Source of the DNA: a bacterium
GTDB lineage: Bacteria > Desulfobacterota > Deferrimicrobia > Deferrimicrobiales > Deferrimicrobiaceae
NCBI GenBank assembly: GCA_020056545.1
Contig: JAGVHM010000169.1
Coordinates: forward strand, 1-12,740
DNA: 12,740 nt
Direction: 5' to 3'
The first letter of the stretch is position 1; every line of letters starts with the position of its first letter. The translations under genes were made by a program, and so were the position numbers. Below the pieces are notes generated by a model. The model saw nothing but the letters and a program-made list of their open reading frames with translations. It was not told where the DNA came from and did no database searches. This document shows positions 6,266 through 12,740 of the stretch, one piece after another.

Positions 6266-8271
6266 CCTCTCTCCTCCTTTTCTCCCGAAGGTCCCTGCCG
6301 CCTGAACCGCCGGAAAAATTTCCCTACCGCCTCGCGCTCGCGGGTCCACGGCATTTCCGGAAGGTTCCTCCGGAAAACCTCGCCGTAGGACCTCGACACC
6401 ACCCTGTGGTCGAGTATGGCCACGACGCCGAAATCGTCTCCGCGCCGCAGGAGGCGCCCCACCCCCTGGCGCAGGGCGAGCACCGCCTCGGGGACCTGGT
6501 ATTCCGTGAACGGGTCCCCGCCTCTCTCCCGGACGGCCCGGATGCGGGCCGCCACCACCGGATCGGCCGGCGGGGCGAACGGGAGCTTATCTATTATCAC
6601 GCACCGCAGCGATTCGCCCGGCACGTCGATCCCCTCCCAGAACGTCCCCGTGCCGATGAGGACCGCGTCTTCCTCCTCCCGGAACGCCCGGAGAAGGTGC
6701 GTGCGGGGCGCCTCCCCCTGGACATAGAGCGTGAAAGGAAGGACTCCTCTGAGCGCGTCTTCCAGAGCGCTCAAGGTTCGGTAGCTGGTGCACAGGATCA
6801 GGGCGCCGCCGCCGGAAAGCCCGAGTATCGCGGCGGTCTCCCTGGCCGCCGCGGGCGGAAACCCGTCCTCGCCCGGGTCGGGAAGGCCGGACGGCACATA
6901 CACCATCGCCTTTCGCGCGAAGTCGAATTCATTATCCACGATGATTTCCCTCGCATCAACACCACCAAGGCCCACCCGCTCCCGGAAATAGGAAAGATTC
7001 CTCGAAACCGACAGGGTCGCCGAGGTAAGGAGGAACGGGACCTTATCCCGCCATAACGTGCCGGCAAGGATATCGGACACCTCCACCGGGGTCCGGCAGA
7101 AAGCGATGGAGTGGCCGCGCCTTTCCCCCCATGCCACTGTGCTCCTTGAATCCGGTGAACGCAGCTCGGAAAAATCCTCGAAAAACGAGCGGGCACGCCG
7201 CAACAGAAGCTCCGAATCCCCGTGCGGAAGCGACGGCGAATCCCCTCCCCCGTCCCGGCGCCCCTGGCACGAGGACAGGACCTGGCAAAGCTCCTCCCCC
7301 GCGCTCGCAAGTTCGTCCGACCGCCGGTCGAAGGAAGGATCGGCTGACGGCAGCGGGAGGAAGAACCTTCCCTGTCCGTCTCCCGCGGCGCCGAACATGC
7401 TCTCCGCCGCGTGGCGAAGAGATTCCGCCGCGGGCAGCGCCGGCTTCCATCCCACCCCCGCCTTGGCGCAGGCCCGGACGACGTCACGGCAGAGTTCCTG
7501 CGCGCGCCAGAGCGAAACGGTCACGCCGAAAAATGTGGAGGCGACCTCCTCGATGCCGTGGGCTTCGTCAAGGACGACCACGTCGGGCAACGGGAGGACG
7601 TCGCGCGCCCCCTCCGCCTTCGCCCGGAGGGCCAGGTCCGCGAAGAACAGGTGGTGGTTGACTACCACCAGGTCCGCCTCGGCCGCCCGGCGGCGCACAT
7701 CCATGAGGTAGCACCGCTCCTCTTCCGCGCATGCGGCGGCGTCGCACATTTCGGAGCGGGCGTTCACCTCGCCCCACGCCCGGAAATCGTCTGGGATCCC
7801 GGGGCACTCCGAAAGATCCCCGCTCCGCGTCGTCTCCGCGAATGCCTGCATTCGATCGAAGAGGCGCGCCTCCCTGGCGAACTCGAACAGCGGCTGGGCG
7901 GCGAAACGCTTCCATCGCCTGCGGCACAGGTAATTGGCGCGCCCCTTCACGATGACGCAGGAGAACGGCACGCGCAAAGCTTCCCGCACCACGGGTATGT
8001 CGTTATCCACCAGTTGCTGCTGCAGCGTCCGGGTCCCGGTGGAAAGGATCGCCTTGCGGCCGGAAAGCACGATGGGGACGAGGTAGGCCAGGGTCTTCCC
8101 GATGCCGGTGGCCGCCTCCGCAACGAGGATTTCCCCCCGGGAGATGGCCTCCGACCACTCAGCCGCCATGCGCATCTGGCCGGGCCTGGGTTCGAATCCC
8201 GCAAGGGCCGCGGATACCGGCCCGCCCGCGGAAAACGCCGCACGAACGTTCTGCGACAGATCGGAGGTCAT
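6262..8271 (-). CDS. dinG: DinG-family iron-sulfur ATP-dependent DNA helicase
   Basis: This is a superfamily 2 XPD/DinG-type helicase, a 5'-3' DNA unwinding enzyme linked in other bacteria to repair and removal of R-loops. The 669-residue protein shows a Q-like FEPRPGQMRMA segment (26-36), Walker A AATGIGKT (53-60) and the DEAH box (235-238). Four cysteines suited to a 4Fe-4S cluster stand at 116, 176, 181 and 187. The C-terminal motor domain has LILCTSYRTL (491-500), GTGTFWEGIDVPGESL (540-555) and the arginine-finger motif QGVGRLLRR (602-610). No exonuclease domain is fused to it. The ATG at 8271 follows the previous stop by 19 nt with no clear Shine-Dalgarno, so translation may depend on coupling. 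The stop overlaps the galU ATG (ATGA). The symbol is a family-level assignment; YoaA-type naming is equally possible. Confidence 0.92.
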   Translation of the reverse strand: MTSDLSQNVRAAFSAGGPVSAALAGFEPRPGQMRMAAEWSEAISRGEILVAEAATGIGKTLAYLVPIVLSGRKAILSTGTRTLQQQLVDNDIPVVREALRVPFSCVIVKGRANYLCRRRWKRFAAQPLFEFAREARLFDRMQAFAETTRSGDLSECPGIPDDFRAWGEVNARSEMCDAAACAEEERCYLMDVRRRAAEADLVVVNHHLFFADLALRAKAEGARDVLPLPDVVVLDEAHGIEEVASTFFGVTVSLWRAQELCRDVVRACAKAGVGWKPALPAAESLRHAAESMFGAAGDGQGRFFLPLPSADPSFDRRSDELASAGEELCQVLSSCQGRRDGGGDSPSLPHGDSELLLRRARSFFEDFSELRSPDSRSTVAWGERRGHSIAFCRTPVEVSDILAGTLWRDKVPFLLTSATLSVSRNLSYFRERVGLGGVDAREIIVDNEFDFARKAMVYVPSGLPDPGEDGFPPAAARETAAILGLSGGGALILCTSYRTLSALEDALRGVLPFTLYVQGEAPRTHLLRAFREEEDAVLIGTGTFWEGIDVPGESLRCVIIDKLPFAPPADPVVAARIRAVRERGGDPFTEYQVPEAVLALRQGVGRLLRRGDDFGVVAILDHRVVSRSYGEVFRRNLPEMPWTREREAVGKFFRRFRRQGPSGEKEERG
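6273..6280 (-). promoter_or_regulatory. Strong ribosome binding site of galU
   Basis: On the minus strand the sequence is AAAGGAGG, seven nucleotides before the ATG at 6265 and inside the last codons of the helicase gene. It is among the strongest Shine-Dalgarno matches in the window and fixes the galU start at 6265, not at the in-frame ATG 28 codons further upstream. Confidence 0.85.
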
Positions 8272-8290
8272 GGGAGGCGAGACGACCGCC

Positions 8291-10225
8291 CTACGGGTCC
8301 GTCACCGGGACGAAGTTGCCCAGCTCCACCCGCAGGAGGAAGACCTTCCTGCGCATGTCCCCTGAAGGACCGAACTGGAACGTCCCGGTCACTCCCCGGA
8401 AGGCCTTCAGCCGCGGGATCCGCTCGCGGGAAGCCTCGCCGGCCGATCTGGTTTCCTTGCCGGCATCGAGCCCGTAGGCCTCGGCGAGGAACGCCGCCCC
8501 GTCGTATCCCATCGCCTCGAATCGCGAGGGAGAGGCGCGCAGCGCTTCCTGGTACCCGGCGCGGAACATCTCTCCCTGCATGCCGGCGACCGCTTCCGCG
8601 TAATCTACGGAAAACACGGAACCCGAAACGGCCTCGCCCGCCTTGCGGATCAGCTCCTCGTCGTTCCACCCGGAGAACCCCGCAAGCGGCAGGTAGACGT
8701 TGTAGTAGCGCAACTGCGAGGCGACCAGAAACACGCGGTCCCACCGGTCCGCCACGACGACGGCTTCCTGCTTGAGCTTCATCGCCTTCCCTTTTTCCTT
8801 CGCCATCGAATCGCGCGCGAAAACGGATGCCCCGACCGCCTTTTTGATCGTCCCCGTGAAATCATTCTCGTCGGGAGCGTATGAGACGCTGCGGCTCACC
8901 CTGATCCCGTTCTCCCTGGCGGCCACCGCCACCGCTTCCGCAAACCCTTTACCGTAGCCGTTCTCCGGGAAAAGGAGGATCAGGTTTGACTGCCCGTTTC
9001 TCTTAAGATGCGCCAGCACCGCCCGGGCCTCCTGGAGCGGGGATAGACCGAACGGATAGAGGAACGGCTTCTCCGGAATCCCTTTCTGGCCGAGGTAGAG
9101 GACCGGGGGTGATTTCGACCCGGCAGCCATGGCGACGGAGTATCCCTCGTCTCCCGTAAGCGGACCAAGGAACCCGACTACGCTCCGGTCCACGGACGCG
9201 GCGAGGAATTCCTTCTTCGCGCGTTCCGGTTGGCCGCCTGTGTCCGCCCAGCGCAGGATCGGTGAACTATCCGGGCCCTTCGCCCGCGCCTGCTGAAGCG
9301 CCACCTCCGCGCCCGAGAGGACGGCGAAGCCCAGGTCGGCAAGCTTCCCGCTCAAAGGGAGGAGTCCCACGATCTTCGGGCGCGAGGCGATGATCCTCTC
9401 CAGCCGGTAGAGCTGCTCCGCGGCTTCCTTCCCCCTGGGGCCTCCGGCGCGCGCCGCCTTTTCCATCGCGAAGGCCCCCATCCCGGTGAACCCCTTCTTC
9501 GATGCCTGCCTGCCCAGCGCCAGGTACAGATGGGCCTTTACCGACGAATCCTCCTCGCCTTCCGCCGCTTCGCGGAGCGCCAGGATGTCGGCAAACCCGT
9601 CGATCAGCGCATCCCTTTCGGCGCGGATCTTCGCCGCTTCCTCCTGCGTGCCCGCCGCCGAAAGGGCCCGGCGGAAAAAGCCCACGGCCTGCGCGACCCT
9701 GCCGCCTTCGGCGTCGGCCCGGGCCATGACCGCAAGCAACTTCGAGGGATCCGCGTCGATGTACCGCTGTTCCAGCAGGTACGCCGCCATCTGGCGCGCC
9801 TCGGCATGCCACCGCATGCGCTGGTACACCCGGAACTTCAGATTCATCACGGAAAGCGCAAGGAACCGGGCGCGGGTAAGGAGAAGGGATTTGTCCGCGG
9901 CGGAAAGCGCCGGCTCCAGATCTCCGCGGGAGAGCAGGATTTCCCCCACGCGCATCCACACGAACCCTTTTCTCTCGTCGTCCTGGTATTTGTAGGCCAG
10001 GTCGATGAATTGTGAAAGCGCTTCCTCCGCCCGGCCCGCCTGGAAATCCTTTTCGGCGCGCCAGAACGATAGTATCGGTATTGAACGGGATGAAGCGGGG
10101 GTGGATGGGCGGGCGACGGGGACCGTGTCGAGGATGGGCGCGGCCGGCGGCTCTTCCCCCGACGCCGCGGCGCAAAGCGCGGCCGAAAGGAGGATAACGA
10201 GCACGCCCGCAAGGACATGTCTCAC
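8291..10225 (-). CDS. Exported TPR and periplasmic-binding-protein (LpoA/LivJ-like) protein
   Basis: This is a 644-residue exported two-part protein. I choose the GTG at 10225, which overlaps the dnaJ stop as GTGA, because it directly precedes a signal peptide: VRH, a hydrophobic run (4-17), then [10 protein letters not shown]. Longer in-frame starts lie inside dnaJ. Cys18 is preceded by A-A-L, not a normal lipobox, so a soluble periplasmic form is more likely than a lipoprotein. Residues about 50-280 are helical and TPR-like (for example [20 protein letters not shown] and [20 protein letters not shown]). From about 284 ([20 protein letters not shown]) to 640 is a type 1 periplasmic-binding fold ending in [13 protein letters not shown], typical of branched-chain amino acid binding proteins. 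The TPR plus binding-fold order resembles LpoA, which activates penicillin-binding protein 1A. No ABC transporter genes lie nearby, which fits a regulatory more than a transport role. The ligand is unknown. Confidence 0.82.
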   Translation of the reverse strand: MRHVLAGVLVILLSAALCAAASGEEPPAAPILDTVPVARPSTPASSRSIPILSFWRAEKDFQAGRAEEALSQFIDLAYKYQDDERKGFVWMRVGEILLSRGDLEPALSAADKSLLLTRARFLALSVMNLKFRVYQRMRWHAEARQMAAYLLEQRYIDADPSKLLAVMARADAEGGRVAQAVGFFRRALSAAGTQEEAAKIRAERDALIDGFADILALREAAEGEEDSSVKAHLYLALGRQASKKGFTGMGAFAMEKAARAGGPRGKEAAEQLYRLERIIASRPKIVGLLPLSGKLADLGFAVLSGAEVALQQARAKGPDSSPILRWADTGGQPERAKKEFLAASVDRSVVGFLGPLTGDEGYSVAMAAGSKSPPVLYLGQKGIPEKPFLYPFGLSPLQEARAVLAHLKRNGQSNLILLFPENGYGKGFAEAVAVAARENGIRVSRSVSYAPDENDFTGTIKKAVGASVFARDSMAKEKGKAMKLKQEAVVVADRWDRVFLVASQLRYYNVYLPLAGFSGWNDEELIRKAGEAVSGSVFSVDYAEAVAGMQGEMFRAGYQEALRASPSRFEAMGYDGAAFLAEAYGLDAGKETRSAGEASRERIPRLKAFRGVTGTFQFGPSGDMRRKVFLLRVELGNFVPVTDP

Positions 10226-11325
10226 CCGAAAATCTCCCTGACCTTCTCGATGAAACTGCGGGACACGGGCCCGGGGGGCTCGCCGGAAGCCTCCTGGAAT
10301 TCGATCAGCAGCTCTTTCTGCCGCTTCGAGAGCTTTTTCGGGATTTCGATCAGGATACGGATCACCAGGTTCCCCCGCCTGTGGCCGTTGAGGTTGGCGA
10401 CCCCCTCCCCCTTCAGGACGAACTGCTGCCCCGGCTGCGTCCCCTGCGGGATGGTCAGCTTCTTTTTCCCGGAGAGGGTCGGGACATCGATCTCGTCCCC
10501 CAACGCCGCCTGGCTCAATGTGATCGGCACCTCGCACAGCAGGTGCTCTCCCTGCCGCAGGAAGAAGGGGTGCTCACGCACGGACATCACGACGTACAGG
10601 TCGCCCGTCGCCCCGCCGCCCGGCACGGCCTCTCCCTCGCCGCGGAGTTTAAGCCTCGTGCCGTTGTCGACGCCGGGAGGGATCTTCACCTTGAGGGACC
10701 TGCTCTCCTTCACCGTCCCCGCGCCGGAGCACTTCGGGCAATATTCCTTGATGACCTCGCCGGTCCCGCGGCAGCGGCCGCACGTCCTGGTCATCGAGAA
10801 GAACCCCTGCTGGACGGAGACCTGTCCCCTTCCGTTGCACGCGGCGCACCGCTCCGGGCGGGTCCCTTTCTTCGCCCCGCTCCCGGAACATTCCTGGCAG
10901 GACGCCGTGCGCGGCACGACTATCTCTTTCTCCGTCCCGAACGCCGCCTCCTCGAACGCGATTTCCATGTTGTACCGGAGATCGGCCCCGCGGCGGGACC
11001 GCTGGCCGCCGCCGAATATCGAGCCGAAGCCGAAGAACTCGTTGAGGATGTCCTCCACCCCGCCGAAATTGAAGTCGCGGAAATCCCCGAACCCCTGGCC
11101 CGTGGGCCCTGCGTGCCCGAATGTGTCGTACTGCTCGCGCTTCTGCGTATCGGACAGGACGGAGTATGCCTCGTTGATCTCCTTGAACTTGTCCTCGGCC
11201 GACTTGTCGCCCGGATTGCGGTCCGGATGGTGCTGGAGGGCCAGCTTGCGGAACGCCTTCTTCAGTTCCTCGGGCGTGCTGTTCCGGGAGGCGCCCAGGA
11301 CCTCGTAGTAGTCGCGCCTGGACAC
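10222..11325 (-). CDS. dnaJ: Chaperone protein DnaJ (type I Hsp40)
   Basis: DnaJ delivers unfolded clients to DnaK and stimulates its ATPase in the cytoplasm. I place the start at the GTG at 11325, giving 367 residues that begin [11 protein letters not shown], exactly where J domains normally begin. A further ATG 14 codons upstream would lie inside the grpE coding sequence and add residues unlike the family. The J domain (1-65) has the HPD motif at 33-35. A Gly/Phe-rich linker (about 70-110) follows. The zinc domain has all four CxxCxGxG repeats (Cys 143/146, 160/163, 182/185, 196/199), then the two C-terminal beta domains with a dimerisation tail. This is a complete class A DnaJ with no missing key residue. 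Its stop TGA overlaps the GTG of the next gene, and a GGGGA stretch serves as its weak Shine-Dalgarno. Confidence 0.97.
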   Translation of the reverse strand: MSRRDYYEVLGASRNSTPEELKKAFRKLALQHHPDRNPGDKSAEDKFKEINEAYSVLSDTQKREQYDTFGHAGPTGQGFGDFRDFNFGGVEDILNEFFGFGSIFGGGQRSRRGADLRYNMEIAFEEAAFGTEKEIVVPRTASCQECSGSGAKKGTRPERCAACNGRGQVSVQQGFFSMTRTCGRCRGTGEVIKEYCPKCSGAGTVKESRSLKVKIPPGVDNGTRLKLRGEGEAVPGGGATGDLYVVMSVREHPFFLRQGEHLLCEVPITLSQAALGDEIDVPTLSGKKKLTIPQGTQPGQQFVLKGEGVANLNGHRRGNLVIRILIEIPKKLSKRQKELLIEFQEASGEPPGPVSRSFIEKVREIFG

Positions 11326-11326
11326 G

Positions 11327-11926
11327 TCAGTTTCCCCGGCCCGGGAGGCCGGAATCCGGGCCGTCATCCCGCACGGGAGCCTCTTCGGTCCTCTCCTGCG
11401 CGACGACCACCTGGGCGGGCCGCAGCAGCCGGCCGTTCAGGAGGTACCCCTTCCTCGCCTCGGACAGAACCATCCCCGCCGGTTTCCCCTCCCACTCCAC
11501 CTGCGCGATCGCCTCGTGCAGGTTAGGGTCGAACATCTCCCCCTCGGAGCATATCCGCTCCAGCCCGAACTTCCGCAATTCGGACAGGAACTGGTCGTGG
11601 GTCAGCCGCACCCCCGCGAGCAGCCCTTCCGCCGCCGCGTTCCCGGTCTCCTGCGACATCGCCCGCTCGAGGTTGTCCAGGAACGGCAGGACGGCGCGGA
11701 GCAGCCTCTCGTTCCCGAAAGCGACAAGCGCGTCCTTCTCCCGCGCGACCCGCTTCCGGTAGTTGTCGAATTCCGCGGCGAGGTACGCGAGGCGGTTTTT
11801 TACCTCCTCAAGCTCCCCTGCGGGCTCCCGAAGCGGGGCAGCCGCATCCTGTCCCTCTTCCTCCGGGGCGGACCCGGCCAGGTCCGCGGAAACCTCTTTG
11901 GAAAATTCCTTCTCCTTATCTTCCAT
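11327..11926 (-). CDS. grpE: Nucleotide exchange factor GrpE
   Basis: GrpE is the cytoplasmic co-chaperone that releases ADP from DnaK and so drives substrate turnover. The 199-residue protein has the family build: an acidic, disordered N-terminus (residues 1-38), a long coiled-coil helix containing [17 protein letters not shown] (about 48-64), then [12 protein letters not shown], and a C-terminal beta domain with [13 protein letters not shown] and a [17 protein letters not shown] segment. A short acidic, Gly/Pro-rich tail follows. The ATG at 11926 is preceded by a good Shine-Dalgarno. The stop TGA is separated from the dnaJ start by one nucleotide, so the two are probably translationally coupled. 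In many bacteria dnaK sits between these two genes; here it does not. Confidence 0.97.
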   Translation of the reverse strand: MEDKEKEFSKEVSADLAGSAPEEEGQDAAAPLREPAGELEEVKNRLAYLAAEFDNYRKRVAREKDALVAFGNERLLRAVLPFLDNLERAMSQETGNAAAEGLLAGVRLTHDQFLSELRKFGLERICSEGEMFDPNLHEAIAQVEWEGKPAGMVLSEARKGYLLNGRLLRPAQVVVAQERTEEAPVRDDGPDSGLPGRGN

Positions 11927-11985
11927 TACACTTTCCTCTCTTGTGGGTCCTGTAAAGAGTCACCTGCGGGGAAAACGGCCTTTTC
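11927..11985 (-). promoter_or_regulatory. hrcA-grpE intergenic gap with grpE ribosome binding site
   Basis: This 59-nt gap is the largest in the window. Read on the minus strand it ends in AGAGAGGAAAGTGTA before the grpE ATG, a purine-rich Shine-Dalgarno at usual spacing. I see no CIRCE inverted repeat (TTAGCACTC and its complement), no clear sigma-70 or sigma-32 promoter and no terminator. The gap may carry a weak internal signal, but the simplest reading is that grpE is co-transcribed with hrcA. Confidence 0.55.
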
Positions 11986-12740
11986 TTACCGGTGCTCGAA
12001 GGCGGAACTCAAGATCCTGGCGGAGTATTCCACGAGAGGGATGATCCGGGAGTAATCCATGCGGACGGGGCCGATCAGGCCGATTCCGCCCGTCAGCGAC
12101 TCTCCCAGGCGATAACCGGAGGCCACGACCGAGATGTCGGGAAGGCCCTCCACCGGATTTTCAGACCCGATCGAAACCTGGATGGCGTCGCCATCGAGCG
12201 TCCGGTCGAGCAGCCGGACGATGACGCTCTTCTCCTCGAACGCCCGCAAGATCCGCTTCAGTTTCTGAACGTCCTCCGCGAACTCCGGCTGTTCCAGGAT
12301 GTTCGCCCTCCCCTCGACGTACACCTCCGTGGGGCTGCTCTCCTCGAGCGCCCTGGCGCTGAGCTGCAGCGCCTTCCGCATCAGCCGGTCGTACCGCGCC
12401 TTCTCCCGCTTCATCTCCTGCAGGATCTTCCCGCGCAACTGGTGCAGGGAGAGGCCGTCGGCGAGCTCGTTCAAATAGGCATTGATCTTTCCCATGTCGT
12501 CGCCCGACAGGCCTGTCTCGTCTTCGATGAGCCGGTGCTCGACCCACCCCCCCTGGGTGACGATGACCAGCAGGATCCTGTCGGCCCCTACCCGCATGAG
12601 GTTCAGCGAGCGCAGCGGCTGGCTCGAAAGGCGGGAGACCACCACCACGCACGCCTGCCGGGCGAGGCTCGATACGAGGCGGCTCACCTGCCGCAACAGC
12701 TCGTCGGCGGACCCGCCCGTCTCCCCCGCCGTCTTCTGCA
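11986..12740 (-). CDS. hrcA: Heat-inducible transcription repressor HrcA (5' partial)
   Basis: This is the C-terminal part of HrcA, the repressor that in other bacteria binds CIRCE operators and controls class I heat-shock genes. The frame stays open to the window edge, giving 251 codons plus two bases, so the true start lies beyond 12740. With a usual family length near 340 residues, roughly the first 90, including the winged-helix DNA-binding domain, are missing here. Family-typical segments are visible: an ADELLRQVSRLVSSLA stretch near the edge, DRILLVIVTQGGWVEHRLI in the GAF-like region, IGSENPVEGLPDISVV, and the C-terminal GLIGPVRMDYSRIIPLVEY, which is close to diagnostic. It ends with TAA, 59 nt before grpE, the usual hrcA-grpE order. 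The TTG at 12696 is only an internal codon and not a start. Identification is secure; the missing N-terminus cannot be judged. Confidence 0.94.
   Translation of the reverse strand, partial: QKTAGETGGSADELLRQVSRLVSSLARQACVVVVSRLSSQPLRSLNLMRVGADRILLVIVTQGGWVEHRLIEDETGLSGDDMGKINAYLNELADGLSLHQLRGKILQEMKREKARYDRLMRKALQLSARALEESSPTEVYVEGRANILEQPEFAEDVQKLKRILRAFEEKSVIVRLLDRTLDGDAIQVSIGSENPVEGLPDISVVASGYRLGESLTGGIGLIGPVRMDYSRIIPLVEYSARILSSAFEHR

Noticed and set aside
7411..8775. Plus-strand open frame (454 codons) opposite dinG and the binding protein
   Set aside because: It spans two real minus-strand genes with Arg/Pro-rich low-information sequence, so it is a shadow of codon bias.
10226..10537. 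Extended N-terminus of the binding protein, starting inside dnaJ
   Set aside because: The extra 104 residues are a frame-shifted reading of dnaJ, and a signal peptide begins exactly at the GTG overlapping the dnaJ stop.
11326..11367. Upstream ATG for dnaJ at 11367
   Set aside because: It lies inside grpE and adds 14 residues before the canonical J-domain beginning.
10381..11526. Plus-strand open frame (381 codons) opposite dnaJ and grpE
   Set aside because: It covers the dnaJ zinc-domain region in antisense and matches no recognisable protein; the DnaJ and GrpE reading is certain.
11927..11985. Possible CIRCE operator or heat-shock promoter before grpE
   Set aside because: No TTAGCACTC-N9-GAGTGCTAA pattern and no convincing -35/-10 pair is present; the single GAGT is chance.
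11971..11985. Small inverted repeat GAAAA/TTTTC just after hrcA
   Set aside because: A five-pair, AT-rich stem with no T-run is too weak for a terminator, and genes continue on the same strand.

Overview
The window is a densely packed bacterial stretch with every recognisable gene on the minus strand. Transcription therefore runs from the right edge (12740) to the left edge (1). The DNA is GC-rich with strong third-position bias, which explains the many long antisense open frames. hrcA, DinG, GalU, CNNM/CorC proteins and a TPR plus periplasmic-binding protein together would fit a Desulfobacterota (Geobacter-like deltaproteobacterial) or similar environmental lineage. That placement is inference from gene content and style, not proof. 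I see no mobile element, phage gene, CRISPR array, tRNA or rRNA.

Layout in transcription order: hrcA (5' end cut off by the window), grpE, dnaJ, an exported TPR plus type 1 periplasmic-binding protein, a DinG-type iron-sulfur helicase, galU, a small heat-shock protein (Hsp20), lon, thiL, a CNNM/CorC-type membrane protein, and the first 25 codons of what looks like a second CNNM protein. The largest gap is the 59 nt before grpE. All others are 27 nt or less, and four junctions are 4-nt stop/start overlaps (GTGA, ATGA, TTGA, GTGA). The whole window could be one operon or a chain of translationally coupled units. I found no convincing internal promoter, terminator or CIRCE operator; any HrcA operator would be expected upstream of hrcA, outside the window.

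The theme is protein quality control: the repressor HrcA, the DnaK co-chaperones GrpE and DnaJ, the holdase Hsp20 and the ATP-dependent protease Lon. Envelope functions (binding-protein/TPR protein, GalU sugar-nucleotide synthesis, CNNM transporters), a DNA-repair helicase and one thiamine-cofactor kinase are interleaved. The most notable point is the absence of dnaK between grpE and dnaJ, which are separated by one nucleotide. Otherwise the genes are intact and match known families, and I do not see a clearly novel system.
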